The notes: generated by a model not told the origin, from the letters alone. Numbered from the stretch's first letter, positions 11,619-22,825 are shown. The stretch: DNA of 64,000 nt from Capsaspora owczarzaki ATCC 30864 (GCF_000151315.2 NW_011887305.1:599205-663204), one strand, 5' to 3'. Numbers and translations: made by a program.

Positions 11619-12284
11619 TTGTGAATGGAGAATGAGGTGTCGATTTGGAAGAAATAAAAAAGACTGAATGACTCAATGAGGATCAGTGTGCCATATGGGA
11701 AATGAAATGGGGTGGCAGGAAAGAGGTGGGGTAGGGGTTAGGGGTAGGGGGAAGGAAAGGGGAAGAGGCGTGCTTGGTAGACTGAGAAAAAAAAAAAAAC
11801 AACGGGATCAGAGTTGTTGTGCAATCTGTGTGCAAGTGGGAGATGGGAAGGGTGTTCTTGCTAGCAGATACAAGGAGCAACAGCATGGGTAGGAGGGAAA
11901 AGAGCAGGAGCATGGTAGATTGGAGTCGAAGCGAACAAAGAGTTGAACTGCAGAGAACGCGAGATCGGATGATGGTGGGACGTTCTCGACAGACCGCACA
12001 GGACTCGACAGATTGGATGCTGGAATAGGTGTTAATAATGTACAAGGAACACAGAAGCGCACACGCAAACTCACGCTTTCACATAACGCATCGCGGTTGT
12101 TGCTCGTGCGCATTGCGCTATCAAAGACTCAGACCTGCTCAAAGCCGTTGAACAATCCAAAGCATCGCAGCTACCTGCCCGAGGTCTAGGAAGGATCAGA
12201 CTAGTCCAGCGACAACTTGTCAAGTCCAAATCAGTGCTGGGAGCAGCAAACCAAGGCGCAGCTGGAAAAAAACAAATGGTCCCA
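11619..12284. other. Intergenic, no gene seen
   Basis: 666 bp between the start of the aldo-keto reductase and the stop of the 158-aa minus-strand gene. G-rich repeats (GGGGTTAGGGGTAGGGG near 11730) and an A run near 11787 are present. It should hold the reductase promoter. Confidence 0.5.
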
Positions 12285-12889
12285 CTACGACGACGACGAC
12301 CCAACGCCCGCTGCTGCGGATGGCTTGGAGCTTGCCGACGCATGGTGATGCGCTTCTTCATACGAGCGCTGGTCCTCCCAGGCGGCTTCAGCGTGCTTCA
12401 TTGCCTCGTGGAAGGCCGCGACGCTCGCCTCAAAGCCAACCGGCCAGAGCATCTCTTTCGGCGGCGGCTCCGTCCGCAGCTCAAACGGCAGTGGTCGCAG
12501 CAACTCTACCTTGTGCTCGACGCGCCACTGGTCGTACGCGGCCTGCGCTGCGTAGCCCTGCAGAAACCCAGTCACAATCTTGCCGCACAGAACGCTCTCG
12601 TCCATCACCCGCGAGTGCGGCACCAGCTCGCCCGTCGTCCACAGTTCTCGTGCATTGGCAGCAACTCCTAGTCCACGGGCAAAACGAGAGAGCGTGTGTG
12701 TGTGTGAGGACGGCAGCGAAACCACAGGTGAGATGTTGCCAAGATTTCTCAGAAACCGCGCTCCAAAACTAAAATCAATTGCTTTGCCCCCATACGTGTT
12801 GAGGTCATTGTTTTGACAGTTGAATCTAGACATCCCGTGCGCTTGTATGGCGGCGTTGGCGGCATTGGGCGGTTGTATGCGGACGCCAT
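12285..12889 (-). CDS. Unknown 158-aa protein
   Basis: Two exons on the minus strand, 12889-12796 and 12667-12285 (donor GTATGG, acceptor CTAG). The joint is in phase and reads TMTST|RVAANARELW. The protein starts MASAYNRPMPPTPPYKR. It has a compact middle (GKIVTGFLQGYAAQAAYDQW), an aromatic/acidic stretch (KEMLWPVGFEASVAAFHEAM) and a His/Ser/Ala-rich tail. I do not recognise the family. The basic, acid-poor N-terminus and small size would suit a mitochondrial protein, but this is only a guess. It sits 141 bp downstream of the BTB gene on the same strand. The coding call rests on codon use and the clean splice. Confidence 0.7.
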
Positions 12890-13030
12890 TGTTCCACTGA
12901 TCAAGAAGGTTGGAAGAAGACTGTGTCTTTGAACAATCGCTCAGAAACAATGCCGAAAGACACTGTTTATTAATTTGCAAACTACATTTCTCTGGTCCTC
13001 AAAGGCACAGACACAGGCACCATGATGTTG

Positions 13031-14667
13031 TCAAGGAAAGCTCCCGCTCGGGCTGACCTGAACGCTGCTGGAGCCAACTTCTCCTGATCCACTGACAGAG
13101 ACTCCGCCACGCACCACACTGCCGCTTGGAGCGGATGTGCGAGCACCTTGCCAAGTCAAAATGTAGCCTTCAAATTGGGCGCGGCCGAGTTGGCTGCGCG
13201 ACGAAGCACCTTCGCCGCCGTGAATGTGATTCAGCCTCACATGGGAGAGGTGCCAGCTGCCGTTGCCGAGAATAAAGATGTGCATGAAGCACTTTTCGAC
13301 CGTGATGGTGAGGCTGTGGTGCGCGAGCATGCCGTGAATGAGGGCGTCCTTGGCGGCAGACAAGCCAGCCCAAAGCCGATCGCTCTTGACGATGCCTGGA
13401 ATGTCCGGAAGAAACTGCATCAGCTGGAGCTCCAGCTGGAGCGGATTTCGCGAGGGACTCCGATTGACCAGCGGTTCCGCGGCGGCCAGAATGGTCGCGG
13501 CAGCTGGCCAGAACTGATTTTTTTTTTTGAGGGAGCATAACCGAAAACAAGAGTTACAAATAGCAAGCGTGAGCGTGTGTGTGTGGCAAATGTGGATGTA
13601 TCAGGCTCGTAGAATAGCGCCCGCACTCCCTTGCTTGCCTCACCTGCACCTGGAGCGGGCGGTCTTCTTCAATCAGCTGCGTGAAGGTGCCAAAGACAAC
13701 CTTCTTCAGCTCCTCGACTACCGCAGCATTCTGCACCAATGAATCGTCCATCTTCTTGTACAGGCGAGCATGCGTCAAGAGCCTCACTGCTCTGTCCGAG
13801 AGCGAGTCCAATGGGTTTGGCTCGTTGTGCAACCCAAAAAAGTCAAGCTCGTCCCAGACTCTGTTGCACATGAGACCAAAAAGGTTAAGGCCGAGTGCCA
13901 CCCCCCCCCTGCTGCTGTTTGTCTTGTCTGTAAGCACATTTCACTTACCGATCGGTTGACAGGTGTGGCGGGCAATCCAACCTGCCCGATCGCAGGTAGT
14001 CCAGCACAACTTCAAAGTAGCTCGGATTGCGATCGATAAACAGATACCCTTTCTCGTCCTTGAGCTGCAGCCCACCAGCTTGCTCATACCGGCGCAATGC
14101 AGCAAAGTAGTTGTCGCCATTCGCCTCATCGCCAACGAGCGTCGACCACGATGTGAGAAACCGCCGACCTCCGACGTTCAGCTTGGCCAAGTCGTCCCCG
14201 TGCATCCCGACCGCCGACCCCGCCGCGACCACCACCATCTGCGCTGCTGCTGATACATTGCTTGCTGAACCAGCGGCAGCATTCAAGCTGTTGATACTCG
14301 AACCAGTGCTCGTGGTTGATGCTGAGGACGCAGCGTTGGTGTTGGTCATCAAAACCGACCCGCGGCGTTGTTGCTGCTGCTGTTGCTGCTGCTGGTCGTC
14401 CAATGCCGATGTTGGGCTCGACGCTGCTCCTGCGCTGTGAATCACCGTGATGAATGTGTGCGGCGCTGCTGTCGAAGTGCTGCTTGTGTTGTTGGCTGAG
14501 GTTGGCTGCGGTGGATTGGCTGTCGGCGTTTGGGATTGCTGCGAATCCTCCACCGACACGGTCATCGTCTTGGCCGCATTGGCGACGTCGGCCATGCAGA
14601 GCACGTCAATGTGCGAGTGATGATGATCTGGACTCAGAACGACATCCGCATCTGCATTCAGTGACAT
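13031..14667 (-). CDS. BTB/T1-domain protein, KCTD-like
   Basis: Three minus-strand exons, 14667-13949, 13860-13644 and 13513-13031, giving 472 aa. Residues 1-160 are low-complexity and rich in Ser/Thr/Ala, with a nine-Gln run near 92-100. The potassium-channel tetramerisation type BTB domain follows from about 161, with KLNVGGRRFLTSWSTLV, a GYLFIDRNPSYFEVVLDYLR core and a carryover into exon 2 (ELDFFGL). There are no channel transmembrane segments, so it belongs with the KCTD family. Many KCTD proteins are cullin-3 adaptors or oligomeric scaffolds. The C-terminal 220 residues contain a folded-looking part (LTITVEKCFMHIFILGNGSW) followed by a Gly/Ser tail. The partner and substrate cannot be told from sequence. 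The first in-frame ATG with an upstream stop-rich leader was taken as start. Confidence 0.85.
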
Positions 14668-15290
14668 TTTGGTGTGTGTGTGTGTGGAAGCTGACTGAAG
14701 CCAAGCAAAGAGGCTATTTTTGGAGAGCGAAATCAACTGCAGATTGACAACGAAATGCTCAATTCGAGTTCAATGGAGGTTCGTGCGTATTTGAGTTGTG
14801 CGCGGATGGAGCGGTTGTTGGAGTCGAGTGCGAGCGAGGGGGGGGGGGCGCGTCAAGCGAAAAGTTTCGCTAGCCGTTTCTGATTGATTTGGCACCTAAC
14901 GATTGTAATTCACTGCGGGCGTTTTGGTGTGAAGAAGAACATCTTGACGATAAACAAACATTGACATTGACACTTGGATTGGGATACATGAAACAAACAA
15001 AAGCAACAAAGACAAGAAGAACACAAAAAGAAAAGCACAACAAAGACCAACGCAGGATCACACCACACAGTCCAAACAACGAACAATTAAAAGCCTCCCA
15101 ACATGTTGGTTGGAGGGTTGTTTTTGTCGACTTGCTGGTCCCATGCGATAGTTTCGTTTCCTGATCGAGTCTTGCCGGCTTTCGTTTCGTCCTGTTTCGT
15201 TTTGTTTGCTTGAGAATCTTGCTTCCTATTTTTTTTTCATTGGCTTTTTTTAAGGGTTGTGGATTGATTTCAGGAAGACGGGAGGTTTTT
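14668..15290. other. Intergenic, no gene seen
   Basis: 623 bp between the BTB gene start and the UQCR11 stop, both on the minus strand. It contains a G run near 14840 and A-rich sequence at 14990-15060. It should hold the BTB-gene promoter. No coding signal is seen. Confidence 0.5.
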
Positions 15291-15714
15291 TCATTCGGCA
15301 GCGGCCTCCTGGGTCTTGTACCGGTCGCCAATGAAGGGCGCATACTGCAGGACGAGCTTCCATTCGGTCAGGAAGAGCAGGGCCGCGCCACCCGCAGCGC
15401 CCCACGTAGCGAGCGACGGCGTCCTGTTCTCAGATTCCCCCCAAAAAGACAAGAGTTCAGCACACCGTATAGGAGTGAGTGAGTGACATTCAACGGCGGG
15501 GGAAGTGGAGAGAGAGAGATAGAGAGACAAGGAGCAAGAGATCTCCCTTGTGCTCTCAACTCTACCCTCTCTCGCTCTGCGTCGCGTACCAGTTGCGGAC
15601 GAGCTCGGGGGTGACGCCGAGGACGTCTTGTGGCATGTTCTCGATCGCTTGCTGCGCTGGCTTCTGGAGCGACTTCGGGAGAAGCTTTGGCAATCGGAGG
15701 AGGAGCGCAGACAT
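15291..15714 (-). CDS. UQCR11: Cytochrome bc1 complex subunit 10 (UQCR11/QCR10)
   Basis: A small single-span subunit of mitochondrial respiratory complex III. Exons are 15714-15590 and 15423-15291 on the minus strand, giving 85 aa. The joint splits a Trp codon to give ELVRNW|TPSLATWGAAGG. This matches the human subunit's NWVPTAYTWGAVG segment, and TEWKLVLQYAPFIGDRYK matches its C-terminus (WRLILDWVPYINGKFK). The N-terminus is basic and hydrophobic (MSALLLRLPKLLPKSLQK), as for matrix-facing proteins. The extra N-terminal 28 residues make it longer than the 56-aa human protein. It shares a 665-bp divergent promoter with the C9orf85-like gene. Confidence 0.93.
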
Positions 15715-16379
15715 TTGGTGGAAATGGGAAAAAAAAAAAGACTGAAAAAAAAAAAAAAAAAAAGATCAATGGAAAAAGCAATGGAAAAGGCTATCAATAG
15801 GAAGAAGGGGAGATGAAATTGTTGGATCATGGTGGAATAGAAGGAACGACGAGAAAGATGAACAAAAAGGGAGGCAGATCAGCGATATGGACCTCGATGG
15901 CGAACGAAACAGCGCTGCGGGGGTTTCTGAGAGTTGTGGGCGAAAAATCGTCCGTCCTTGTGCAAAGGCTGTGCAAAAAAGAGCTCCAATATCGAACAGC
16001 TCGACAAAAAGTGAATCGCAAGTGCTTTTTTGAATCCAAACGGGTTGCGCTTTGAAGCGATGGATGGGTTGTGCATTACAGTACAGTTGCATTGGCGCTT
16101 CATCGTTCCATCGTTCCAACCGCTTCTCGCCTATTTCTCGTTCCTTCTTTCATTATTTTCATCTTGTTTTTCGTTTTTTGTTTTCTTATTTTAGTATTTT
16201 TCCCGCCAAACCAAGTCTCAGTTTTTGTTTTTGGATTTTTCGCTCAGTTCCACGTGGAGTCGGCTTCTGCTCGAACCGCCCTCGTGTTACATCACTCCTG
16301 CAACGAGCGAATCCACCAACCCACACACTTACACACACACACGCACATACACTCTGACTTGAAAACCCCGCCGACCACA
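15715..16379. promoter_or_regulatory. Divergent promoter, UQCR11 / C9orf85-like
   Basis: The 665-bp region between two head-to-head starts. It contains an exact E2F-type 12-mer (16199-16210), an E-box CACGTG (16251-16256), an A run at 15744-15762 and a CA-rich leader just before the plus-strand ATG. No gene is seen inside it. Confidence 0.5.
16199..16210. promoter_or_regulatory. E2F/DP-type site TTTCCCGCCAAA
   Basis: Second exact copy of the 12-mer found at 8958. It lies 170 bp upstream of the C9orf85-like ATG and 485 bp from the UQCR11 ATG, with an E-box CACGTG 41 bp further on. Confidence 0.5.
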
Positions 16380-17516
16380 ATGTCGACGTCGCGCTCGGGC
16401 AACACGAAAAAGCAGGGCCAAAAGTACCAGAATGCGTTCGCGTACCAGCACAACAAGAACAGCAAGCTCACCAAGCGCATCATGGCATTGCCAGTGGACG
16501 GTCTGTGCTTCCGATGCAAGGATATCGTCGACTGGCGCAAGCGCTTCCGCAAGTACAAGCCATTGACGCAGCCCAAGGTTTGCACCTCGTGCAGCAAGCG
16601 CACCGTCACCAAGGCCTACCACGTCATCTGCGACGGCTGTGCCGAGATCAAGAAGGTGTGCGCCAAGTGCCTCGAGCGCACGGACATTGCGCCAAAGGAA
16701 AACTACACGCCGACCGAGCTCTTCCACGAGGAGCAGAAGCGCGACAACGAGTTGCGAGCGTTGCGCGAACGCGACCGAAGGAAGGTGCTGCGCCTGGCCG
16801 AAGCCGAAGCAGAGGACGATAGCGACGCTGAAGGCTCCGATGACGACGAGGACGGCGCACCGGCCGGCAAGTCCGAGCCCGCAGTCCACCGCAGCGAACG
16901 TGTCATTGGCTCAATGTCACGGCGTCCTCTCGCCGAATCCGCCAAACCCAGCAATCCCGCAGGCGCATCAGATGATGACGACGATGATGAGGATGATGAG
17001 GCTGATGAGGAGGATTTTGATGACGAGGATTTTGACGACGACGACGACGACGAGCAAGATTTTGACGAAGAGGACGACGAAGAGGACGACAACCTTCCTG
17101 CCAAACCCGCGACTGGCAAAGCAAGCGCAGGACGCCCATCCGCTACGTCGGCAGGCAAGGGCAAGAGCAAATCGAGCAACTCGGCGCTGGATGCTCTCGA
17201 CCAGGAAATTGATGAGCTGTTGGCGCTTGACGGGATGGAACTTGATGATGATGACGACGACGAAGAGCTCACTGCCGCCGAGATTGCACATGCACGAGCA
17301 GTTCATCGCCGATTGAAGGAGCGGGAGGCGCTGTCTGGCGGTTCGGCCACGCGTAAGCCTGCAGCATCGGCGACCTTTGCAACAGCAGCCTCAACGGCAC
17401 CAGCAGTACCAGCAGCATCAACAGCATCAGCAGTACGCAAGCCTGCCGGCGGCCGCGTGGTTAAGACCGCTTCTGGCGTCAAGATGCGAATTGGGCCGAC
17501 GCTTGGATCCAAGTGA
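16380..17516 (+). CDS. C9orf85-like zinc-binding protein (DUF2039)
   Basis: A single exon of 378 aa. Residues 1-120 carry the conserved domain of human C9orf85 and fly CG12765. It shows KKQGQKYQNAFAYQHNKNSK, then CFRCKDIVDWRKRFRKYKPL, and a set of CxxC pairs (CFRC, CTSC, CDGC, CAKC) that can bind two zinc ions. The molecular role of the family is not established. The rest is a long acidic, disordered extension with Asp/Glu runs at about 200-250 and 280-290, and an Ala-rich basic end (GGRVVKTASGVKMRIGPTLG). This extension roughly doubles the length compared with animal homologues. Its Asp-run segment has a partial, broken copy near 27.8 kb. The start is the first ATG after a CA-rich leader. 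Confidence 0.93.
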   Translation: MSTSRSGNTKKQGQKYQNAFAYQHNKNSKLTKRIMALPVDGLCFRCKDIVDWRKRFRKYKPLTQPKVCTSCSKRTVTKAYHVICDGCAEIKKVCAKCLERTDIAPKENYTPTELFHEEQKRDNELRALRERDRRKVLRLAEAEAEDDSDAEGSDDDEDGAPAGKSEPAVHRSERVIGSMSRRPLAESAKPSNPAGASDDDDDDEDDEADEEDFDDEDFDDDDDDEQDFDEEDDEEDDNLPAKPATGKASAGRPSATSAGKGKSKSSNSALDALDQEIDELLALDGMELDDDDDDEELTAAEIAHARAVHRRLKEREALSGGSATRKPAASATFATAASTAPAVPAASTASAVRKPAGGRVVKTASGVKMRIGPTLGSK

Positions 17517-18463
17517 GCGAATTGTGTCTTGTTTTTGGAACTGTTTCTTGTTGTGTGTATGAGCGTGGTGTTTTTGTTTGTTGCCTTCTGTTGATTACAT
17601 CCTTACGATTGACGGTTCCATTTCAATCTTGGCGAGCCAGACAGCATATTGGAAGATCTCAGCAAAACAACAAAGACTGCCAGTCGATCTAAGCCTTTGA
17701 CGCCTCAAAATACGACCAATTTTTGATTCCCAAATCTGAGAGAAATACTTCGCGTTTCATCGTCGGTGAGTCAAACTGAAGGTGTTATGGATTAAGGGAA
17801 GGGCATGCATTGGATTGTGGCGAAAAGCATTTGAAAACGAGAAAAAAAAAACCGCGAAGCAAAAGGAAGCAACTGTTTCAACATGCGCAGGAATATCAGC
17901 TGAAAGAACAAGCTAGAAGTGTGCGAATGGACATGCTCAATCCGTCAAGTTCGAGCTTCATCTTAAGAGAAGAATGAGAGAGTAGATCATCACGCCGAAT
18001 CTCCATGCATGCGGTAGATGGTTGGATTTTTGCGAAAAACTGCCACTGTCATGCACCTTCCTCCTGTCCTTGCTCGGCTCCACGACATTTTCCTCTTGAT
18101 TTCCTCATTCTCCTACTCCACTCTTTTGTTTGGTCAGTCTTTAGTTTCTCGCCTGCTCCCCGTCATCCATCCTCACAAGCTCGCCCTTTCCCTTGTTTGT
18201 CTATTGTTTTTTTTAATCATTCGTTGTTTTTTTCCCCCTTCTACTTTTCTCATTTTTTTTTGCTCGTCGCTTTGTCGCTGTAAGTGTTGTTTATGCTTGT
18301 GAATGTGTACCTGAGTATGAGAGCGTGTGACTGAGCGGAGGGAGGCGGGGAGGCGTGCGAGGAGCATCGGCAGGGGTCGGCAAATTCGGGATGCGTGAGG
18401 TGCACACGTGCTCCTCGTGATGTTTTGTCCTTGTGGCTTTGCACGACCTTTTGTTTTTTTTTT

Positions 18464-18506
<43 letters not shown>

Positions 18507-19145
18507 TCGAGTCCGTCGCGCGAGTAGCTCAGTTGCCACATGCCCGGGCGGGGATGCCAGCAATCATGGCTGCGCCGAGTGTGTGTCTTGGCCGAACAAC
18601 ACGTCTTCCAACCCGCACTCTCAACCAACACACGCTTCCCTCTTGCGCTTCCCTCGTCGCTCGTCCACTTTGCAGCACGGGATCAACTACCACTACGACG
18701 TCACAACGTGCACCACTCCGCCCCACCACCCGCACTGGCTCAGCCCCATGCGCGCTGGCTGCTGGAGGCGGGGGGTATCGTCGTCTGGTTTCGTGCGTGG
18801 TCACGTCAGCCACTAGCTTGTTGAGGCGTTGCATCGTTGCATCAGAGCGTCCGATCGCTGTGCGCTTGGTGCAACAGACAGCAAATGCAAACGAAGGGCG
18901 ACTCGCAGACGCGCTCGGTTTGCCGCCAGTCCTTCTCAACGACCCGCATGACAACAACCGCGTTGAGGGTCGGCTCTCATCTCCGCTGCTCAGAAAAAAA
19001 AAAAAAGCGGTGCATGTCTTCACCAAGACAGCCCGGGTCAACTGCTGTGCCACTTGCTTCTCTGAAAATCATCACCCTCTTTCCCTTTGTTTTTATTGAA
19101 GGAAACCCACTCGCTCACTTGCGTCGCCTTGGTCTCTGATTTTGA
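17517..19145. other. Intergenic with E-box; no gene supported
   Basis: 1.6 kb between the C9orf85-like stop and the bHLH gene start. It has a (TC)n tract at about 18470-18499, T-rich blocks at 18100-18300, and an E-box CACGTG at 18405-18410. Open frames on both strands from 18400 to 19050 are Ser/Thr/Arg/Pro-rich, show no recognisable domain and overlap each other, so I treat them as chance. It is probably a long promoter and leader for the bHLH gene. Confidence 0.4.
18405..18410. promoter_or_regulatory. E-box CACGTG upstream of the bHLH gene
   Basis: A palindromic class B E-box (CACGTG, within GCACACGTGC), about 740 bp upstream of a gene whose own basic region has the residues that read CACGTG. 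The 6-mer is common by chance, so this is only suggestive. Confidence 0.3.
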
Positions 19146-19503
19146 ATGAAAGACAGGCAAAGCCATTTCGAGTTCCACCCAAAATCCATCCACCCAAGCA
19201 TCGAGTTAAAGGCCCGAAATTTCAACGGAAAAGGGGAAGCAACCAGCCTAGACATGCTCGCCGCTCACCATCCTCAGCCAGCATTGCACGATGGCAGCGA
19301 TGCTGAACACACCGACCAAAAGCCAGCACCCGCTCCACAAGCTCAATATTCTCAAGCTGCTCAAGCCATGTACATGCCCCAGGCGTACCCCTACCACTTT
19401 GCACATATGGCCCAACAGCAACTCCTTCCCCAGCACTACCAACACCACCAGCAGCAACAAGAACAGCAACAACAGCAACAACAGCAACAACAGCAACAAC
19501 AGC

Positions 19504-19537
<34 letters not shown>

Positions 19538-20535
19538 TTACGCGGCGATAGCCGCCGCAGCAGCCGCTGCCCAACATGGTTATAATTATCACGCGTACGC
19601 GTATCCGTATGGGTACTATGCCGTGCAGCCACAGGCTGCTGTAGCTCCCCCGGCTGCAGCTTCCCCGGCTGCTGCTCCCCCGGCTGCAGCTTCTCCGGCT
19701 GCTGCGACCGTTCCACCTGCAGATTTGGCTGCTGCTACAACCCCCGCAAAGCTCCGCACCCTCGCAGTGAAATTCAAAACGCCCAGGCAAACTACCCGTA
19801 AAGCCAAGTCAGCAGCACCCGCAGCACCTGCAGCACCTGCAGCACCCGCAGCACCCGCAGCACCTGCAGCACCCGCAGCACCCGCAGCGCCCGCAGCGCC
19901 CGCAGCGCCCGCAGCGCCCGCAGCGCCCGCTGCCATCGAGACAGCGCTGCCTTCGTCCTCGTCACGAAGGCTGCAGCCACGATCTGCTTCAGGTTCGGAT
20001 GTTGACTCTCCCACCAATTCCGAAGGCGACGACGTTGACTCTTTGCAACTTGGCATCGAAATGGCTGCGCGTCGCAAGTTGACGCACTCTGCCATTGAAC
20101 GCCGGCGTCGTGATCGTATTAACGACAGGTTCCGGGCTCTCAGGTTGGCCGTCCCTGCTTCCACTCGCGCTTCTGACGGCCCCGCGATTGCATCTTCCAA
20201 GGTACAGGAGTTCAGCGAAATGGGGTTGAGCTTGGTTGCGCTTTGCTTTTGGAGACTTGTTTTTTGGCTGGCGTTGACTGACTGACTGGCGTCGTCGTCG
20301 TCGTCGTTGTTGTTGTTGTTGCTGCTGCGTGTAGGTTTCAATTTTGCAAAACGCAATCACCTACATCGAAACCTTGCGCGGCCAGGTCAGCCAACTCCAA
20401 CAGCAACTCCAATTGGCAACTTCCCAAACTGGGTACGTTTTGCAAGTGAATCGATTGATTGACTGAGCCCCCACTGTGTCCTCACTTGTTTGTACCATCT
20501 CTCGTGTCCACAGGCCAACCAATCAAGACGCTTAG
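19146..20535 (+). CDS. bHLH transcription factor with Gln and Ala/Pro tracts
   Basis: Exons 19146-20201, 20335-20432 and 20514-20535 give 391 aa. The N-terminal half is low-complexity: a Gln run of about 25 residues (19466-19536), Tyr-rich HAYAYPYGYYA, then APAAPAAP repeats (about 19808-19933). The bHLH domain starts near 311. Its basic region THSAIERRRRDRIN has H314, E318 and R322, the H-E-R set of class B factors that bind CACGTG. The loop crosses intron 1, and helix 2 (VSILQNAITYIETLRGQ) runs into a short Leu/Gln zipper-like tail before the stop in exon 3. It could be related to the MAX/MLX, USF or fungal Pho4/Ino4 types; I cannot choose. The first ATG is used; a second at 19254 would remove 36 residues. 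Confidence 0.85.
19450..19537 (+). repeat. CAA/CAG repeat coding poly-Gln
   Basis: A mixed CAA/CAG tract inside exon 1 of the bHLH gene, in frame and coding Gln throughout. Confidence 0.9.
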
Positions 20536-21268
20536 CGGAGTGTGTGATTACAAACATATTTTCTTGTTCTCGTTCTCGTTCTCGTTCTCGATGCTGCTTT
20601 TCCCCCAATCCACCCTGTTCTGTTCTATACAAATCACAAAAATGGTCACGATCGCCCCAGTAATTGCTTGCATGCAGTGCGTGAGTGGTGCACAAGAGGC
20701 GTCCATCGAGTGTCGCGAATCGAATGACGGCTGCACCCCCTCCTATGCCGTTCAATCAACGCAATCCAGCGCTTCTCTTGCCATAAAGACCACACGTGAG
20801 ATGGGCAAGGGACAAAGTGAAGCAAACAGGAGGACCGGAACATGGGGAAAAGGAACGTTAGCATTCGACACAAGAAGTTTGGAGCACAGCAGATAAAGCA
20901 AGGAACGACACTAAAAGCGACAAGCAGGGAGAGTTTGTTTCTGTCATTTTTCAATCATCGGCAGGACACCCCCGGGACAGTGAAGGCCAAGAAGGCAAAC
21001 CTGGCACGGGAACAATGGCAAACAGAGTTCAAACGTGAGCCTGCAGTTCAGAACACCAAATCACATCAGCAAGACCAAAGAGCAACCGCATGAAAGACAA
21101 ACGGCAAAGAGATGACCTCAAAAAAAGCGGTGCGGTGGCGAGCAGGAAGCTTCTGCAGCCCACCCGGCAGCCACAATGTGGTTGCAGCCAAAACGAAAAA
21201 AAAAAAAAAGTAATGCAAATCCAGCAAAGAAAAAAAAAAAAAAAAAAAACCTCAGGTCGACCACGCTG

Positions 21269-21309
<41 letters not shown>

Positions 21310-21835
21310 ATCGAAGAAAAAAAAAAAAAAGCCAGCTGTTGCGCCAAAGCCCGGGACGCCGCAGTCCCAAGCGCTGCCCACAGCAGTCAAATGCATGCAG
21401 TCCTTTCATGAAACCGGGCAGACGCGGTGCAGCAGCGGCGCAGGAGAGCGGCGAGAAGCACAAGAGAAGAAGAAAAAAAAAAGGACGAGCACATGTTTTT
21501 TTTTTCTTTCAAAAAAAAAAAACCATTGCATTTCCATTGCAGCTTTTTTTTTTTTTTTTTCCCCTGTGCCTGCCGCTTGCCGCTGCTGCTGCCCTTGCGC
21601 TGCTGACACTGTGAATCTCACCCCCTATTCGTCTCTCTCCACCGAGCCGGACGGACAAGTCGCACACAACGTTCAAACGGCAAAAAAAAAAAAAAAAGCT
21701 TACCTTTGAAAAAAAATCGAGAAAATAAAAAAAAAGCCTCCTTGTTCGCTTTAGCGCTGCCGTGCGATTTGCTTTGATCCACAGCAACCCCGCGCACCCC
21801 GCGCCTGGTGATTATTGTGTGGGGGGGGGGGTTGT
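20536..21835. other. Convergent intergenic region rich in A runs
   Basis: 1.3 kb between the bHLH stop and the RPL26 stop. It has A runs of 13-36 nt at 21198-21209, 21229-21249, 21270-21306 and 21316-21330, and T runs near 21545-21560. No coding signal is seen. The repeated ctcgtt near 20565-20590 is a short simple repeat. Confidence 0.6.
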
Positions 21836-22258
21836 TTACTGGCTGGCAACGGAGGCCTGAGTGTGCTTGCCCTTGGCGGCGGCGGCGTGCTTGGCCTTGC
21901 GCTCGAGGAGAGCACGGCGGTTGGCGTCGGTCTTGATCTTGGTGATCACAACCTTGGAGGGGTCAAGGCCGACAGCGACCGTGCCACCGTTGGGCTTCTC
22001 GCGGTTGAGCGAGTCGAGGTGGATGACCCACTTGCGACGGTAGACGGCAGAGACCTTGCCGGTGGTCTGCTTGTGCGAGCCACGGACAACAGTCACCTCG
22101 TCGTCCTTGCGGATGGGGAGCGAGCGGATGCCGTGCTTGGTGCGGAGCTCCTTCGAGAGGGGGGCGCTCATGAGGATGCGGCGGACCGACGACGGGGCGG
22201 CAAAGTGGGCCTTGCGGCTCTTGCGGCGCGATGAGCTGACGTCGGGGTTGAACTTCAT
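21836..22258 (-). CDS. RPL26: Large-subunit ribosomal protein L26e (uL24)
   Basis: A cytosolic 60S subunit protein of 140 aa in one exon. It starts [19 protein letters not shown] and continues with the KOW-type core ([44 protein letters not shown]). It ends in a basic helix, [18 protein letters not shown]. Length and sequence agree with the eukaryotic family (about 145 aa). Codon use is strongly biased, as expected for a highly expressed gene. It is divergent from the methyltransferase gene; the 567-bp region between them may include an intron in the RPL26 leader. Confidence 0.97.
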   Translation of the reverse strand: MKFNPDVSSSRRKSRKAHFAAPSSVRRILMSAPLSKELRTKHGIRSLPIRKDDEVTVVRGSHKQTTGKVSAVYRRKWVIHLDSLNREKPNGGTVAVGLDPSKVVITKIKTDANRRALLERKAKHAAAAKGKHTQASVASQ

Positions 22259-22825
22259 GGCTTCTGGGGCGGAAAAGTGGAGAGAGTGAGCTCGCTTGCC
22301 GTCCAAAAGTGGAAGCGGGCGCACCGCGTGGATGTTGTTCGATTTCGTAATTCCCTTCTTCGGTCCCTCGGGATGACAACAAGAAAAAGAAATACATGTT
22401 GGATGCAGGGTTTTGCTTGGTGAAGGGGGGGGGGGAAACAAAAATTGGCGCGTGTCAGAACAGCAGGAAAAGAAACAGAAACAAAAACGATGTTTTTGTT
22501 TCTTTTGTTTGTTGCTCTGATTCGCTTGCGAGGTCCGGCTTCGTGCGTGCGTGCGTGTGCAAGTGTGATATATGACATGGAGAATGAGCCCATTCGTAGT
22601 CTGTCTGGTGGGTGGACTGGCCCAGCTCACGAGGTGATTTTTCAGAGGAATGAGATTTTGCTTTTGGCAAACTTTGTGAGCAATCCCTGCCACCTCCAAA
22701 GTCCCCTGTCGCCCCTCGAACATGCAACGATCGACTCGAAATGGCATGTCCCATTTAACTCACACTACTACTTGTCAATCGCTCGGGGCTATTTTGGAGC
22801 ACGTCAGTCTTTCAAAATACACAAA
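22259..22825. promoter_or_regulatory. Divergent promoter, RPL26 / methyltransferase
   Basis: 567 bp between two head-to-head ATGs. No recognisable motif was identified with confidence. A G run lies near 22427. Open frames here do not look coding. Confidence 0.4.

Noticed and set aside
11725-11760. TTAGGGG-like words resembling telomere repeat
   Set aside because: Only two irregular units in a G-rich spacer between ordinary genes.
18517-18590. GAGTAGCTCAGTTG looked like the D-arm of a tRNA
   Set aside because: No T-arm (GTTCGA) or closing acceptor stem at the right distance.
18395-19099. Overlapping 90-230-codon frames upstream of the bHLH gene
   Set aside because: Several frames on both strands are open at once; no domain and no splice pattern, so probably leader or promoter sequence.
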